From: Opitutaceae bacterium
GTDB taxonomy: Bacteria > Verrucomicrobiota > Verrucomicrobiia > Opitutales > Opitutaceae
DNA length: 64,000 nucleotides
Direction: 5' to 3'
Assembly: GCA_016711225.1 (NCBI GenBank)
Contig: JADJTK010000009.1
Coordinates: 62,001 to 126,000 of the forward strand
The notes beneath the pieces are model-generated. The model had not been told where the DNA came from and did not search any database. It saw only the letters and a list, made by a program, of their open reading frames with translations. The position numbers were made by a program, and so were the translations under genes. Position 1 is the stretch's first letter; each line of letters begins with the position of its first letter. Shown one piece after another: positions 1 to 8,083 of the stretch.

Positions 1-1977
1 GCGTACAACTGGGCCTACTCGCACCTGCTCCGGCACAAGGTGCTTTTCACGGTCGCCATCGTCACACTCGCACTGGGCGGCTATCTGCTCGGGCTCGGCT
101 GGAAGACGATGAGCACGCCGCTGCGGCAGGGCTTCACGTGGGTCGGCGCAGATCTCAACCACACGCGATTCGATGCCGCGCTTACGCGCTGGTTTCCCGG
201 TGTCGACTCGAGCTTCCTGCCTCCGCTCGACGAAGGCAGCCTGCTCTTCATGCCGTCGATTCCGGCGACCGGCGGCCTCGGCGAAACGCAGCGCATCATG
301 CAGACGCAGAATCGCGCCATTGAGAGTGTGCCCGAAGTCGCAGGCCTGATGGGCAAGATGGGCCGCGCGGAGACTGCGCTCGACCCCGCACCCATCGGGA
401 TGATCGAGACGGTGGTGCTGCTGAAACCCTACGCCGAATGGCCGGTGCACGAGATCACCAATGCCGACGGGAAAGCGGAGCACCGTCCGCGCACGCTCGC
501 CGAGGTGCGCGATGTGCTCGCCGCCATTTCCGACATCCCGGGCGTCGCCCCGAGCTGGTTGCAGCCGATCGAGACGCGCGTCGTCATGCTCTCGACCGGC
601 ATCCGCAGCCTGATCGCGTTGCAGATTCTCGGAGACGACTCCGAGGCGCTCGAACGTTTCGCCGAGGCAGCCGAGAAGATCATCCAACCCACGCCCGGCG
701 CGGTCGACGTGCAGATGCAGCGCGAGGGAGGCAAACCGTACGCGGAGGTGCGCCTCGACCCCGCGAAGCTCGCACGTTTCGGTCTGTCCAACGAGCGGGT
801 GATGCAGGCGGTGGAGACGGCGTTCGGCGGCATGCCTGCGACGTTCTCCGTCGAGGGCGCGCTACGTTATCCCGTCCGCATCCGCTACCTGCGCGAGCGC
901 CGCGACGATGCCGACGAGTTGCTCCAACTCCAGGTCGCCGCGCCGATGGGTGCGGGATCGATCCCGCTCGCCAGCCTGCTCGCAGCGCCGACGACCTACA
1001 CGCTGGAGTTTGCCGAGGGTGCGCCCGATGCGACTGCATTTCGCGCCACGCTGCCGCTCAAGCATCAGCGCAACACCGTCGTGCTTGGCCCGCGTCGCGC
1101 CGAGCTGACCGTGCCCGCGGGTGATCCGCTGCCGACCGGGATCGCCACCCGCGATGGCGCCGTGAGCGCCTCGGTGCGTGTGGTCGCCGAGCGCGCGAGC
1201 GAGGCCGGGCTTACCTACACCATCGGGCCGATGGCGATCCGCTCCGAGGGCGGCAAGCGTACCCAATATGTGCTGCTCAATGCCCGCGACCGCGGCGAGG
1301 TCGAGGTCGTGCAGGACGCCAACGCCCGCCTGCTCGCCGCCCTGGAGCGCGGCGAGCTCAAGCTGCCCGCCGGTGCCACGTACCGCTGGGTCGGCCGCTA
1401 CGAGCAGAAGCTCAAGGCCGACGCCACCCTGCGCTGGGTCATCTCCGCGTCGATGGTGGTGATGGTGCTACTCATCTATCTCGGCACGCGCTCGTGGCTG
1501 ATCACGGCCATCATCGTGCTATGCAACGCCACCGTCACCACTGCGGGCGGTTTCTTCTTCGTGTGGTTGTGGGGCGCCGAGATCACGACCGCGGTGATCG
1601 TCGGCTTCCTCGTGCTGCTGGGCGTGATGTTCAACGACGGCATCCTGCTCGGCACCTACATCCAGGAGCAGTTCAAGGTTCCGCCGAAGGACGTCGCCGA
1701 GGTGCACCGCCGCGTCTTCGTCGCCGGGTTGAGGCGACGCCGCCCGGCGATCATGACCAATATGACCACGATGCTTTCGCTCATCCCCGTGCTCTGGGCG
1801 ACGGGCCGCGGCTCCGAGCTGATGGTGCCGATGGTGTTGCCGGTCGTCGGTGGCATGGTCTTCGACGTCGTCTCGCTCTTCTCCGTGCCGATCTTCTTCT
1901 CCTGGTTCTGGGAGCGAAAGCTGGCCCGACTGGCAGCAGCACGACCCCTCGGGGTCTCCGCAGCAGCGGAAGTGTGA
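1..1977 (+). CDS. CusA/CzcA-family heavy-metal RND efflux permease, C-terminal part
   Basis: Open from the first base of the window in frame 1, so the 5' part of the gene lies outside; 658 residues are visible of the roughly 1,030-1,050 usual for the family. The visible part begins in a membrane segment, continues with a large periplasmic region containing the HME-RND hallmark GKMGRAETALDPAPIGMIE, and ends with a cluster of membrane helices (about residues 475-640) including FNDGILLG. Such proteins pump Cu/Ag or Co/Zn/Cd ions out across the inner membrane as part of a tripartite RND complex. The metal cannot be read from this fragment. Partner genes (membrane fusion protein, outer membrane channel) are not in the window and would lie upstream. 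The gene ends 190 bp from the convergent hisF. Confidence 0.93.
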   Translation, partial: AYNWAYSHLLRHKVLFTVAIVTLALGGYLLGLGWKTMSTPLRQGFTWVGADLNHTRFDAALTRWFPGVDSSFLPPLDEGSLLFMPSIPATGGLGETQRIMQTQNRAIESVPEVAGLMGKMGRAETALDPAPIGMIETVVLLKPYAEWPVHEITNADGKAEHRPRTLAEVRDVLAAISDIPGVAPSWLQPIETRVVMLSTGIRSLIALQILGDDSEALERFAEAAEKIIQPTPGAVDVQMQREGGKPYAEVRLDPAKLARFGLSNERVMQAVETAFGGMPATFSVEGALRYPVRIRYLRERRDDADELLQLQVAAPMGAGSIPLASLLAAPTTYTLEFAEGAPDATAFRATLPLKHQRNTVVLGPRRAELTVPAGDPLPTGIATRDGAVSASVRVVAERASEAGLTYTIGPMAIRSEGGKRTQYVLLNARDRGEVEVVQDANARLLAALERGELKLPAGATYRWVGRYEQKLKADATLRWVISASMVVMVLLIYLGTRSWLITAIIVLCNATVTTAGGFFFVWLWGAEITTAVIVGFLVLLGVMFNDGILLGTYIQEQFKVPPKDVAEVHRRVFVAGLRRRRPAIMTNMTTMLSLIPVLWATGRGSELMVPMVLPVVGGMVFDVVSLFSVPIFFSWFWERKLARLAAARPLGVSAAAEV

Positions 1978-2113
1978 GGTAGCGCTTTCTTCGGTTTCGA
2001 CGTGGAGGCTCCGCCCCGGAAGCGGGCTCTCTTTCGAGTACTCCTGAGAGTCGGTCGGGCGCGGCGGACGTCGAGCCGGTGACCGGTTGCAGCCCGCCTT
2101 GGTGGAGGCGTAG

Positions 2114-2134
2114 CGGCACAGCCACGCTGTGCCG
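2114..2134. other. 8-bp perfect hairpin between convergent genes
   Basis: CGGCACAG and CTGTGCCG flank a 5-nt loop in the spacer between the efflux pump gene and hisF, which converge. There is no T-tract, so if it helps end transcription it is not a classical Rho-independent terminator. Confidence 0.35.
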
Positions 2135-2168
2135 TGGAGCCAGCGAATCGTAGCGTGGCGCTGGCGAA

Positions 2169-2930
2169 TCAGCGGCGCACAGGAATGTCGCGGCTGCAGA
2201 GGAAGTTCCTGGCCTGCGGCACGGTGAAGGTGCCGAAGTGAAAGATTGAAGCCGCGAGCACCGCGCTGGCGCCGCCCTTGGTGAGGACCTCGGCCAGGTG
2301 CTCGAGCGTGCCGGCACCGCCGGAGGCGATCACGGGCACCTCGACAGCCTCGCTGACGCGGCGGGTAAGCTCGAGGTCGTAACCGTTGAGCATGCCATCG
2401 CGGTCCATCGAAGTGAGCAGGATCTCGCCGGCCCCGAGGGCGACGCCGCGGCGGGCCCATTCGATGACATCGATCTCGGTGCGGGTGCGGCCGCCATGGG
2501 TGAAAACCTTCCACTCCTCCTTGCCGGGCTCGCGCCGGGCATCGATGGCGAGCACGATGCACTGGTTGCCGAATTTGCGCGCGCCGTCGCGCAGGAGATC
2601 CGGGTTCTGGACGGCGGCGGTATTGAGGGAAACCTTGTCGGCGCCGGCATGGAGCATGACGCGGATGTTTTCGACGTTGCGCAGACCACCGCCGACGGTG
2701 AGCGGCATAAAGCACTGCTCGGCGGTGGCGGCGACCACATCGAGCATGGTGGCGCGGTTGTCGCTGGAGGCGGTGATGTCGAGGAAGACGAGTTCGTCGG
2801 CGCCCTGGGCGTCGTAGGCGCGGGCGCAGGCGACGGGGTCGCCGGCGTCGCGCAGTTCCTGGAACTTCACGCCTTTGACAACGCGGCCGGCGGTGACATC
2901 GAGGCAGGGGATGATGCGGCGAGAGAGCAC
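2169..2930 (-). CDS. hisF: Imidazole glycerol phosphate synthase cyclase subunit HisF
   Basis: 253 residues, the normal HisF length, with the (beta/alpha)8-barrel signatures: IPCLDVTAGRVVKG at the N terminus carrying the first catalytic Asp, VLAIDARRE carrying the second, and phosphate-binding stretches GGGLRN and ASGGAG. It converts PRFAR plus HisH-supplied ammonia into IGP and AICAR in histidine synthesis. The start is GTG at 2930. There is no Shine-Dalgarno sequence: the leader immediately upstream is occupied by the 14-bp repeat array of the neighbouring element, only 10 bp from the start codon. The genes upstream on the same strand (four-helix-bundle, 585-aa protein) are unrelated to histidine synthesis, so no his operon is seen here. 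Confidence 0.96.
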   Translation of the reverse strand: MLSRRIIPCLDVTAGRVVKGVKFQELRDAGDPVACARAYDAQGADELVFLDITASSDNRATMLDVVAATAEQCFMPLTVGGGLRNVENIRVMLHAGADKVSLNTAAVQNPDLLRDGARKFGNQCIVLAIDARREPGKEEWKVFTHGGRTRTEIDVIEWARRGVALGAGEILLTSMDRDGMLNGYDLELTRRVSEAVEVPVIASGGAGTLEHLAEVLTKGGASAVLAASIFHFGTFTVPQARNFLCSRDIPVRR

Positions 2931-2940
2931 GAGGGAACAG

Positions 2941-2973
2941 GGTTCAGAGTTCAGGGTTCAGAGTTCAGGGTTC
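2941..2973. repeat. Tandem 14-bp (2 x 7) repeat, hisF-proximal arm of an inverted pair
   Basis: GGTTCAGAGTTCAG occurs twice head to tail (2941-2954, 2955-2968) followed by a partial GGTTC. Each 14-mer is itself two near-heptads. An inverted copy lies on the far side of the four-helix-bundle gene at 3444-3470. The last codons and stop of that gene are inside this array. Confidence 0.85.
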
Positions 2974-3400
2974 CGAAGGTCGCGATCTCGCGCTTGGAGA
3001 TTTGCGCACTGGTTTTGAACTTTGGACCGCGGAGTTCGGTTTGATGGAGATAACGGAGCAAGCCGCCGATTTGATGGGTGACACTTTCAGCAAGGGCGTA
3101 CGCGGCGTCGAACTCCGCCTGGTCGATGTAGCCCTCGTCGATCGCGGTGTAGAGCTGGTCTTTCACCTCAGCGACGGAACCCTTTGAGATGCAAAGAAAC
3201 TGCGCGAACTCCTTGTTCCCGCCGCGATCGAAGCCTTCGGCGATGTTCGATGTGATTGACTGGGCGGCACGCCGGATCTGCGAGACAAGATCGCGATCAG
3301 CTGCGAACGCCGGTTTGCGGGTGGAGCTGTAGATTAAGCGCCGGAGTTTGCGTCCAGTTTGCCAAGACTCGATGTCCTCGAAACGCTTGAAGGTGGACAT
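2951..3400 (-). CDS. Four-helix-bundle protein of the 23S rRNA intervening-sequence (IVP) family
   Basis: 149 residues. It matches the small all-helical family known as IVP/S23 or TIGR02436, related to the Avd accessory protein of diversity-generating retroelements: the N-terminal FKRFEDIESWQTGRKL, the central IRRAAQSITSNIAEGF and the later EFAQFLCISKGSVAEVKDQL blocks are the family hallmarks. Family members are basic pentameric helical bundles thought to bind nucleic acid; many were first found inside 23S rRNA gene insertions, but this copy is free-standing between metabolic genes. The last residues (GTLNSEP) are encoded by the repeat array at 2941-2973, and an inverted copy of that array lies 44 bp beyond the start codon. 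This makes the gene look like the cargo of a small repeat-bounded element. Start is ATG at 3400. Function not established. Confidence 0.85.
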   Translation of the reverse strand: MSTFKRFEDIESWQTGRKLRRLIYSSTRKPAFAADRDLVSQIRRAAQSITSNIAEGFDRGGNKEFAQFLCISKGSVAEVKDQLYTAIDEGYIDQAEFDAAYALAESVTHQIGGLLRYLHQTELRGPKFKTSAQISKREIATFGTLNSEP

Positions 3401-3443
3401 GACAGCCCTGAATCAGGGAATCGCCTCCATTTTCCGGCAACCC

Positions 3444-3470
3444 AAAACTCAGAACTCTGAACCCTGAACC
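3444..3470. repeat. Inverted copy of the heptad repeat upstream of the four-helix-bundle gene
   Basis: Read on the minus strand it is GGTTCAGGGTTCAGAGTTC followed by TGAGTTTT, i.e. the same heptads as 2941-2973 in opposite orientation. It directly abuts the hairpin at 3471-3506. Confidence 0.8.
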
Positions 3471-3506
3471 CACGCTGATTGAAGCCGTCAGGCTTCAATC
3501 AGCGTG
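3471..3506 (-). other. Perfect 16-bp hairpin across a stop codon
   Basis: Bases 3471-3486 and 3491-3506 are exact reverse complements with a 4-nt loop. The stop codon of the 585-aa gene sits at the loop, so one arm encodes its last residues and the other arm is an inverted copy of them. There is no T-tract. It could be a transcript-end hairpin of that gene, or a footprint or target of the adjacent repeat element. Confidence 0.8.
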
Positions 3507-5245
3507 ATATCGGGCTCGAAGCTGACCGAGAAGCGGTACTGCTGGCCCGGACGCATGGTCAACGCATGGTCGCGCACGAGGTACTGCATGTAGTGCACCT
3601 TGCCGTAGTTGGTCCGGTAGTTGGGATCTTGGCTGACGACCTCGGTCTCCTGCCAGACGCCCTGGAAATCGTCCTTGATCACATGGCAGCGCACGCCCTG
3701 CTGGCCGAGCGTGGGCGAGATGCCCAAGCGCTGGTGCGAGTGGGGGGCGGCGATGCACAGGGCGAAGCGGAACTTGTCCAGCTGGACCTGGTTCTTGACG
3801 GTGTAGATCCACTCGGCGGTGACCTTGTTGCCGCTGAAGGTCCAGTTGACTTTCACGCTGCCGATGCCGGGGCAGAGCTTCTCCTGGATATTGATCAGCT
3901 CGGGCTGCTCGTAACGGAAGAAGAAGGAATTGCGCAGCCCTAAGCCGGTCACGCACTGCTTGCCGTAGAACCCGGGGACGGTGGCGTTGGTGCCAAAGGT
4001 CAGCTCGGGAACCATGATCGGCGCGTAGACGTCGGTGGGCCAATCGAAGATGCCGGGGGCGTGCGGGAAGGGCAGGGTGTCGGAGGTGGGTACCCCGCCG
4101 GAGCTCACGAGCGGCAGCTGGAGGTGGAGGCCGCTCTCGGCATCGCGATACAGGAAGAGACCCTGCTCTTTGCGGTTGCTCTTGTCGTAGATGACAAAAC
4201 GGCCGCTGGTGCGCACGGGCTCGGCCTTGGTGACCTCGGGGGCGTTGACCGTTTTGGCGAGGCGCGACCACTGGCTGAGGTAGCGGGCGCCGTCGAAGTT
4301 GGCCAAACGCGTGGTGTGGCCTTCCATCGAGGTGCGCTCGGCATCGCGCACGACCATGAAGCCGTGCTCCTGGTCGAGGTAGGTCGCGTAGAAAAAGAAG
4401 AAGAGGCGACGCAGGATGTCGTGGTATTTGGCCTTCTGATCGTCGGCGATCCAGCCGTCGCGGAACGCCTGCAGGATGAGGCTGATGCAGTGCATCTGGC
4501 CATAGGCGCCGGCGGTGCGGCCGTGGGCCCAGCCAAGGCCGTCGGCGCGGACGAGATCGGGCATCATGCGCACGTAACGCTCGGCGTAGGTGCGCAGGGT
4601 GGGCAGTTTGCGCTCGCGCACGCCGGAGTTGGCGTGGAGCTGGAGGGCTTGGCGGGTGAACACGAAGTTCATCACGCCGTAGAGATTGAAGTTGCCGCCC
4701 AGGCCGTCGGTGGCGTCGTCGAAGAAGCCGTTGGCGCTGGTGGCGTCGATACGCTCGACCATGCGCTCGATGAGGCGAGAGGTCTCGTCCTTCTTGGAGA
4801 GGCCGAGGCTGTAGCGGGCGACGGCCTTGGCGATGTTGAAGGACTGCCAGTGGTTGTCGTAGTCGCTGCGGGTGAGCAGTTGCTTGTCGAGGCGTACGCG
4901 GGTCTCTTCGACTAGGCGCTCCCAGACGGGGTTGCGTTCCTTGGACGGGCCGAAGGAGAGCAGGCCGAGGGCGGCGTAGGCGAGGCCGTTTTCGGCGATC
5001 GGCTCGGTGAAGGCCTGGGCGGTGATGCAGCGGGCGGCGAGATCGATGAGATCCTTGCCGGCGAGGGTGGTTTCACCGGTGGCCCGGAAGAATTCGCCGA
5101 TGGCCATGGCGGCGTGGCCGGGATCGTCGGGGCGCTGAACTTCCCCGGGGACGGGAGTGACGGTGCCGTCGGGATTAATCGCGTCGATATTGTGGCTCAA
5201 CATGGAACGGGCCATGTCGAGGCATTGCGCCGAGAAACTTTGCAT
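3488..5245 (-). CDS. Hypothetical 585-aa protein, probable alpha-helical toroid enzyme
   Basis: Not assigned to a named family with confidence. It has no signal peptide. The N-terminal 350 residues are helix-rich with periodic aromatic and Trp/His motifs (DNHWQSFNIAKAVARY, GLGWAHGRTAGAYGQMH), reminiscent of the (alpha/alpha) toroids of polysaccharide lyases and unsaturated-glycan hydrolases; the last 230 residues look beta-rich (GNKVTAEWIYTVKNQ), also common in such enzymes. A cytosolic carbohydrate-processing role is therefore a guess. Start chosen at ATG 5245 because the next upstream sequence has no better start. It lies downstream of rho on the same strand (235-bp gap) and ends in the hairpin at 3471-3506. 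Confidence 0.6.
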   Translation of the reverse strand: MQSFSAQCLDMARSMLSHNIDAINPDGTVTPVPGEVQRPDDPGHAAMAIGEFFRATGETTLAGKDLIDLAARCITAQAFTEPIAENGLAYAALGLLSFGPSKERNPVWERLVEETRVRLDKQLLTRSDYDNHWQSFNIAKAVARYSLGLSKKDETSRLIERMVERIDATSANGFFDDATDGLGGNFNLYGVMNFVFTRQALQLHANSGVRERKLPTLRTYAERYVRMMPDLVRADGLGWAHGRTAGAYGQMHCISLILQAFRDGWIADDQKAKYHDILRRLFFFFYATYLDQEHGFMVVRDAERTSMEGHTTRLANFDGARYLSQWSRLAKTVNAPEVTKAEPVRTSGRFVIYDKSNRKEQGLFLYRDAESGLHLQLPLVSSGGVPTSDTLPFPHAPGIFDWPTDVYAPIMVPELTFGTNATVPGFYGKQCVTGLGLRNSFFFRYEQPELINIQEKLCPGIGSVKVNWTFSGNKVTAEWIYTVKNQVQLDKFRFALCIAAPHSHQRLGISPTLGQQGVRCHVIKDDFQGVWQETEVVSQDPNYRTNYGKVHYMQYLVRDHALTMRPGQQYRFSVSFEPDITLIEA

Positions 5246-5480
5246 GAAACAGTGGATTGGTACGGAACGGCACGCGCACCCAAGGGGTGAGTCGTCGAGG
5301 AACCCAAGGTTGTTTCGGGTTTCCCGGGGGCGGGCAAGTGGGAATTTGGCGGCGGTGTTTTTTTGCGCCGCAGTTGGCGGAAGACGAAGGGGGACGAGGC
5401 GCCGGGCGCAAGACTCGGGCTCGGGAAACAGGGTACCCCCGCGCCCGGAGAACGGTGAAGCAAGGGGCGGGGGAGGCGGC

Positions 5481-6665
5481 TTAGCGCGCGATCAGGGAGA
5501 GAAACTCGTCGTTGGACTTGGTCTTGGAGAGGCGGGTGATCATCGTCTCGGAGGCTTCCTCGATGCGAGCGGTGACCAGGGCCCGACGGAAGAAGTGAAT
5601 GGCCTCGAGCTTCTTGGCGGGGATGAGCAGTTCTTCGCGACGGGTACCGGAGGCGGCGACGTTGATCGCCGGCCAGATGCGCATTTCGGCAACCTTGCGG
5701 TCGAGCACCATCTCCATGTTGCCGGTACCCTTGAACTCCTGGAAGATGACCTCGTCCATGCGGCTGCCGGTCTCGACCAGGGCGGAGGCGAGGATGGTCA
5801 GGCTGCCGGCCTCCTCGGTGTTGCGGGCGGCGGCAAAGAGCTGGCGGGGCTTTTCGAGGGCGCGCGAATCCACACCGCCGGACATTGTCTTGCCGCCGGT
5901 GCGGGCATTGTTGTGCGCGCGGGCCAGACGGGTGATCGAGTCGAGCAGAATGAGTACGTGGCGGCCGGTTTCCACCAAACGCTTGGCGCGCTCGATGCAG
6001 AGGTCGGCCACGCGCAGGTGGTTCTGCAGCGGCTCGTCGTTGGAGGAGGCCCACAGTTCGGCCTTCGGCACGCTGCGGCGGAAGTCGGTGACTTCCTCCG
6101 GGCGCTCGTCGACCAGCAGGATCATGACGTGCAGCTCCGGATGGTTCTCCAGAGCGCCGAAAGCGATGTCGCGCAGCAGGGTGGTCTTGCCGGTGCGGGG
6201 CGGGGCGACGATGAGGCCGCGGGTGCCTTTGCCGATGGGGCAGAACAGATCCATCGTGCGCACCGTCATGCGGTGGTCGACGGTCTCCAGCCGGATCTGC
6301 TTGTCGGGAGTCACCACGGTGAGCTGAGTGAAATCGGCCATGCGCATGCGCGCCTCGGTCGGTTGCCCGTCGACTTTCTCGACGAACCGGATTTTGGGAT
6401 TCGGAAAGCGCGGGTCGGGGGTGGCGATGGCTTCGATGAAGCTGCCCTGTTTGAGCTTGTAGCGGCGCACGAGCTCCTTGGGCAGATACGGGTCGGTTGG
6501 CCGGATTTTGCCGCTCTTGGTCGGGTCGAGTAGGGAACCGGCTTTGTCGTTGGTCAAATCGAGGATACCCTGGACGCGGATTTCATTCGCGGCGAGGGTG
6601 GCGGGCTGCCACGGGGGGGGCAGTGCGGCATCTGCTGCGGGAGCAGGTGTGGGAGTGTTTTCCAT
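5481..6665 (-). CDS. rho: Transcription termination factor Rho
   Basis: 394 residues from ATG 6665; a longer frame exists but its extra 27 codons are unlike Rho. The RNA-binding cold-shock-like domain (about 25-120) is followed by the RecA-type ATPase: Walker A APPRTGKT with Lys160, Walker B-like HVLILLDSITRLARAHN, the Q-loop GGVDSRALEKPRQLF and the R-loop/C-terminal EFKGTGNMEM. The helical Rho_N domain that begins E. coli Rho is absent; the protein starts with a short Ala/Pro-rich tail instead. Rho is a hexameric helicase that ends untranslated transcription. A structured leader lies upstream. Confidence 0.96.
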   Translation of the reverse strand: MENTPTPAPAADAALPPPWQPATLAANEIRVQGILDLTNDKAGSLLDPTKSGKIRPTDPYLPKELVRRYKLKQGSFIEAIATPDPRFPNPKIRFVEKVDGQPTEARMRMADFTQLTVVTPDKQIRLETVDHRMTVRTMDLFCPIGKGTRGLIVAPPRTGKTTLLRDIAFGALENHPELHVMILLVDERPEEVTDFRRSVPKAELWASSNDEPLQNHLRVADLCIERAKRLVETGRHVLILLDSITRLARAHNNARTGGKTMSGGVDSRALEKPRQLFAAARNTEEAGSLTILASALVETGSRMDEVIFQEFKGTGNMEMVLDRKVAEMRIWPAINVAASGTRREELLIPAKKLEAIHFFRRALVTARIEEASETMITRLSKTKSNDEFLSLIAR

Positions 6666-7208
6666 GATAACGGTGAGACGAAGCGACCGAGGCGTTGAAC
6701 CCGTGTAATCCGAGGAAGCATCTCCGGGGTGCGATTCACGCCCCAAAAAACACTCAATCTAAACCACACTTGCGAGTGACCGAACTGTTACGTCGGTCTC
6801 TCGGGAGGGCAGGGTTTTCAAACCGTCTCCCGAGTTCAGGAGCCAAGCCAATAACGGCAGCTTCGCGGGCCACCGTAGACGCCACCGGGTCTCTGTCAAT
6901 GCTTCGGAAAAATCTTTGCGCGTCGGGTCCACTGCGGCCCAATCTGGGGGGAACCCTTCATGCCGGGGGCGCCCTCGGGGGCGGCGGCCCGTCGCCGGTT
7001 TCCTCGCGAGTGTATCTGTAATTAGGATCACAGCCGTGCGCCTGTTCCGGCGACGCTTGGCCCGGCGCATGGGCGGCCGGTGCCCGGCGGCGGGGACTTC
7101 GGGGGTCGGCCTGGCACCAATACTTGATTACGGTGGGGCGCCCAAGCCGCGAAACCGACCGACGATTTCGGTGGCGCCGGCGGCCGGCGTCGCCGCAGGC
7201 TGGTGTGC
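6666..7208. other. 543-bp divergent intergenic region between rho and the spermidine-synthase-like gene
   Basis: No gene seen. It must hold promoters for both flanking genes. The rho side contains two hairpins (listed separately) and then an unstructured stretch with a T6 run on the minus strand near 6748. The other half is GC-rich with no motif I can name. Confidence 0.5.
6778..6834 (-). promoter_or_regulatory. Two adjacent hairpins in the presumed rho leader
   Basis: Hairpin 1: CTCGGGAG (6800-6807) pairs with CTCCCGAG (6827-6834), with an inner GGTTT/AAACC stem. Hairpin 2: GACCGA (6778-6783) pairs with TCGGTC (6793-6798). On the rho strand they lie 110-170 nt before the start codon. rho is autoregulated through its leader in several bacteria, so a regulatory role is plausible but unproven here. 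Confidence 0.4.
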
Positions 7209-7925
7209 ATGAAACCGCACCGCCTTCTGGCCGAAGCGCGCACTCCCGACGGGGGCTGCCTCACGCTGCATGAGCATGATGGCAGTTTCTGCATCCGGTT
7301 GGGCGGACGGGAACTGATGCACTCCAAGGCGGCGGCCTCGGAACTGGCATTGGGCCATGTCGGCACCGCGCGGCTTGAGCCAGGGAGGAAGGCGCGGGTG
7401 CTGATCGGCGGGCTCGGGCTGGGCTTCACCCTGCGCAGTGCGCTGGAGCGGAGCGGACCGGACGTGGCGGTCGAGGTGGCGGAGCTGGTACCGGCGATTG
7501 TGGAGTGGAATCGCGGCCACCTGGGCGCGCTCAACGGCCACCTGCTCGAGGAGGGGCGGGTCCTGGTGCGTGTGGGCGATGTGTTTGATTTTGTGCGTCG
7601 CGCCGAGCCGGCGAGCTACGCGGCGATCCTGCTGGATATCGACAATGGACCCTCCGCGATGGTGCAGGCGGCCAACGCGCGCCTGTATGATCGCCGGGGT
7701 CTCCAGATGCTGGCGGCGGCGCTGGCGCCGGGGGGGCGGCTGGTCGTGTGGTCGGCGGGCGAGGACCGCGCCTTCGAGCAGCGACTGGCACAGGCGGGCT
7801 TCCGCGTGGAAACCGTGCCGGTGAAGATTCATGCCGGGGCCCGGCAGAGCGCGGGCCGGCTCTTTGTTGGCGACAAGGAGGTGCCGACGGTGCGAGCGAG
7901 CTTGGATCGCCCGGCCATGCGCTGA
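7209..7925 (+). CDS. Spermidine-synthase-like (Rossmann-fold) protein
   Basis: 238 residues from ATG 7209 (a GTG two codons earlier is possible). It has the SAM/dcSAM-type glycine motif VLIGGLGLGFTLRSAL (about 64-79), the acidic strand end VEVAELVPAIVEW and LLDIDNGPSAMV in place of the usual D-x-x-D-P of aminopropyltransferases. This pattern is typical of a shorter COG0421 subfamily annotated as spermidine synthase in many bacteria; true aminopropyl transfer has not generally been shown for it. No speD or other polyamine gene is nearby, so the substrate is uncertain. It is followed 158 bp later by rlmN on the same strand. Confidence 0.75.
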   Translation: MKPHRLLAEARTPDGGCLTLHEHDGSFCIRLGGRELMHSKAAASELALGHVGTARLEPGRKARVLIGGLGLGFTLRSALERSGPDVAVEVAELVPAIVEWNRGHLGALNGHLLEEGRVLVRVGDVFDFVRRAEPASYAAILLDIDNGPSAMVQAANARLYDRRGLQMLAAALAPGGRLVVWSAGEDRAFEQRLAQAGFRVETVPVKIHAGARQSAGRLFVGDKEVPTVRASLDRPAMR

Positions 7926-8083
7926 CGGCCACGCAGCCCCTGTGGGCGGGCTCGCTGGAGTTGTGTGCTCGATGGCCTGCTTGACGCTCGGCAATCCACC
8001 AATCCGGCGGGGATGCTGCTGGCGCCGCCGCCGGGCGGAGGTGACGCTTGCAGCGCGGGGCGCGCCCCGTAGGAATGCGCACG

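Noticed and set aside
2941..3470. Possible CRISPR or minisatellite
   Set aside because: Units are 7-14 bp, no spacers of regular length, and the two arrays are inverted around a gene.
6771..6870. Possible tRNA in the rho leader
   Set aside because: The two hairpins do not form a cloverleaf: no acceptor stem pairing and no T-loop consensus in the right place.
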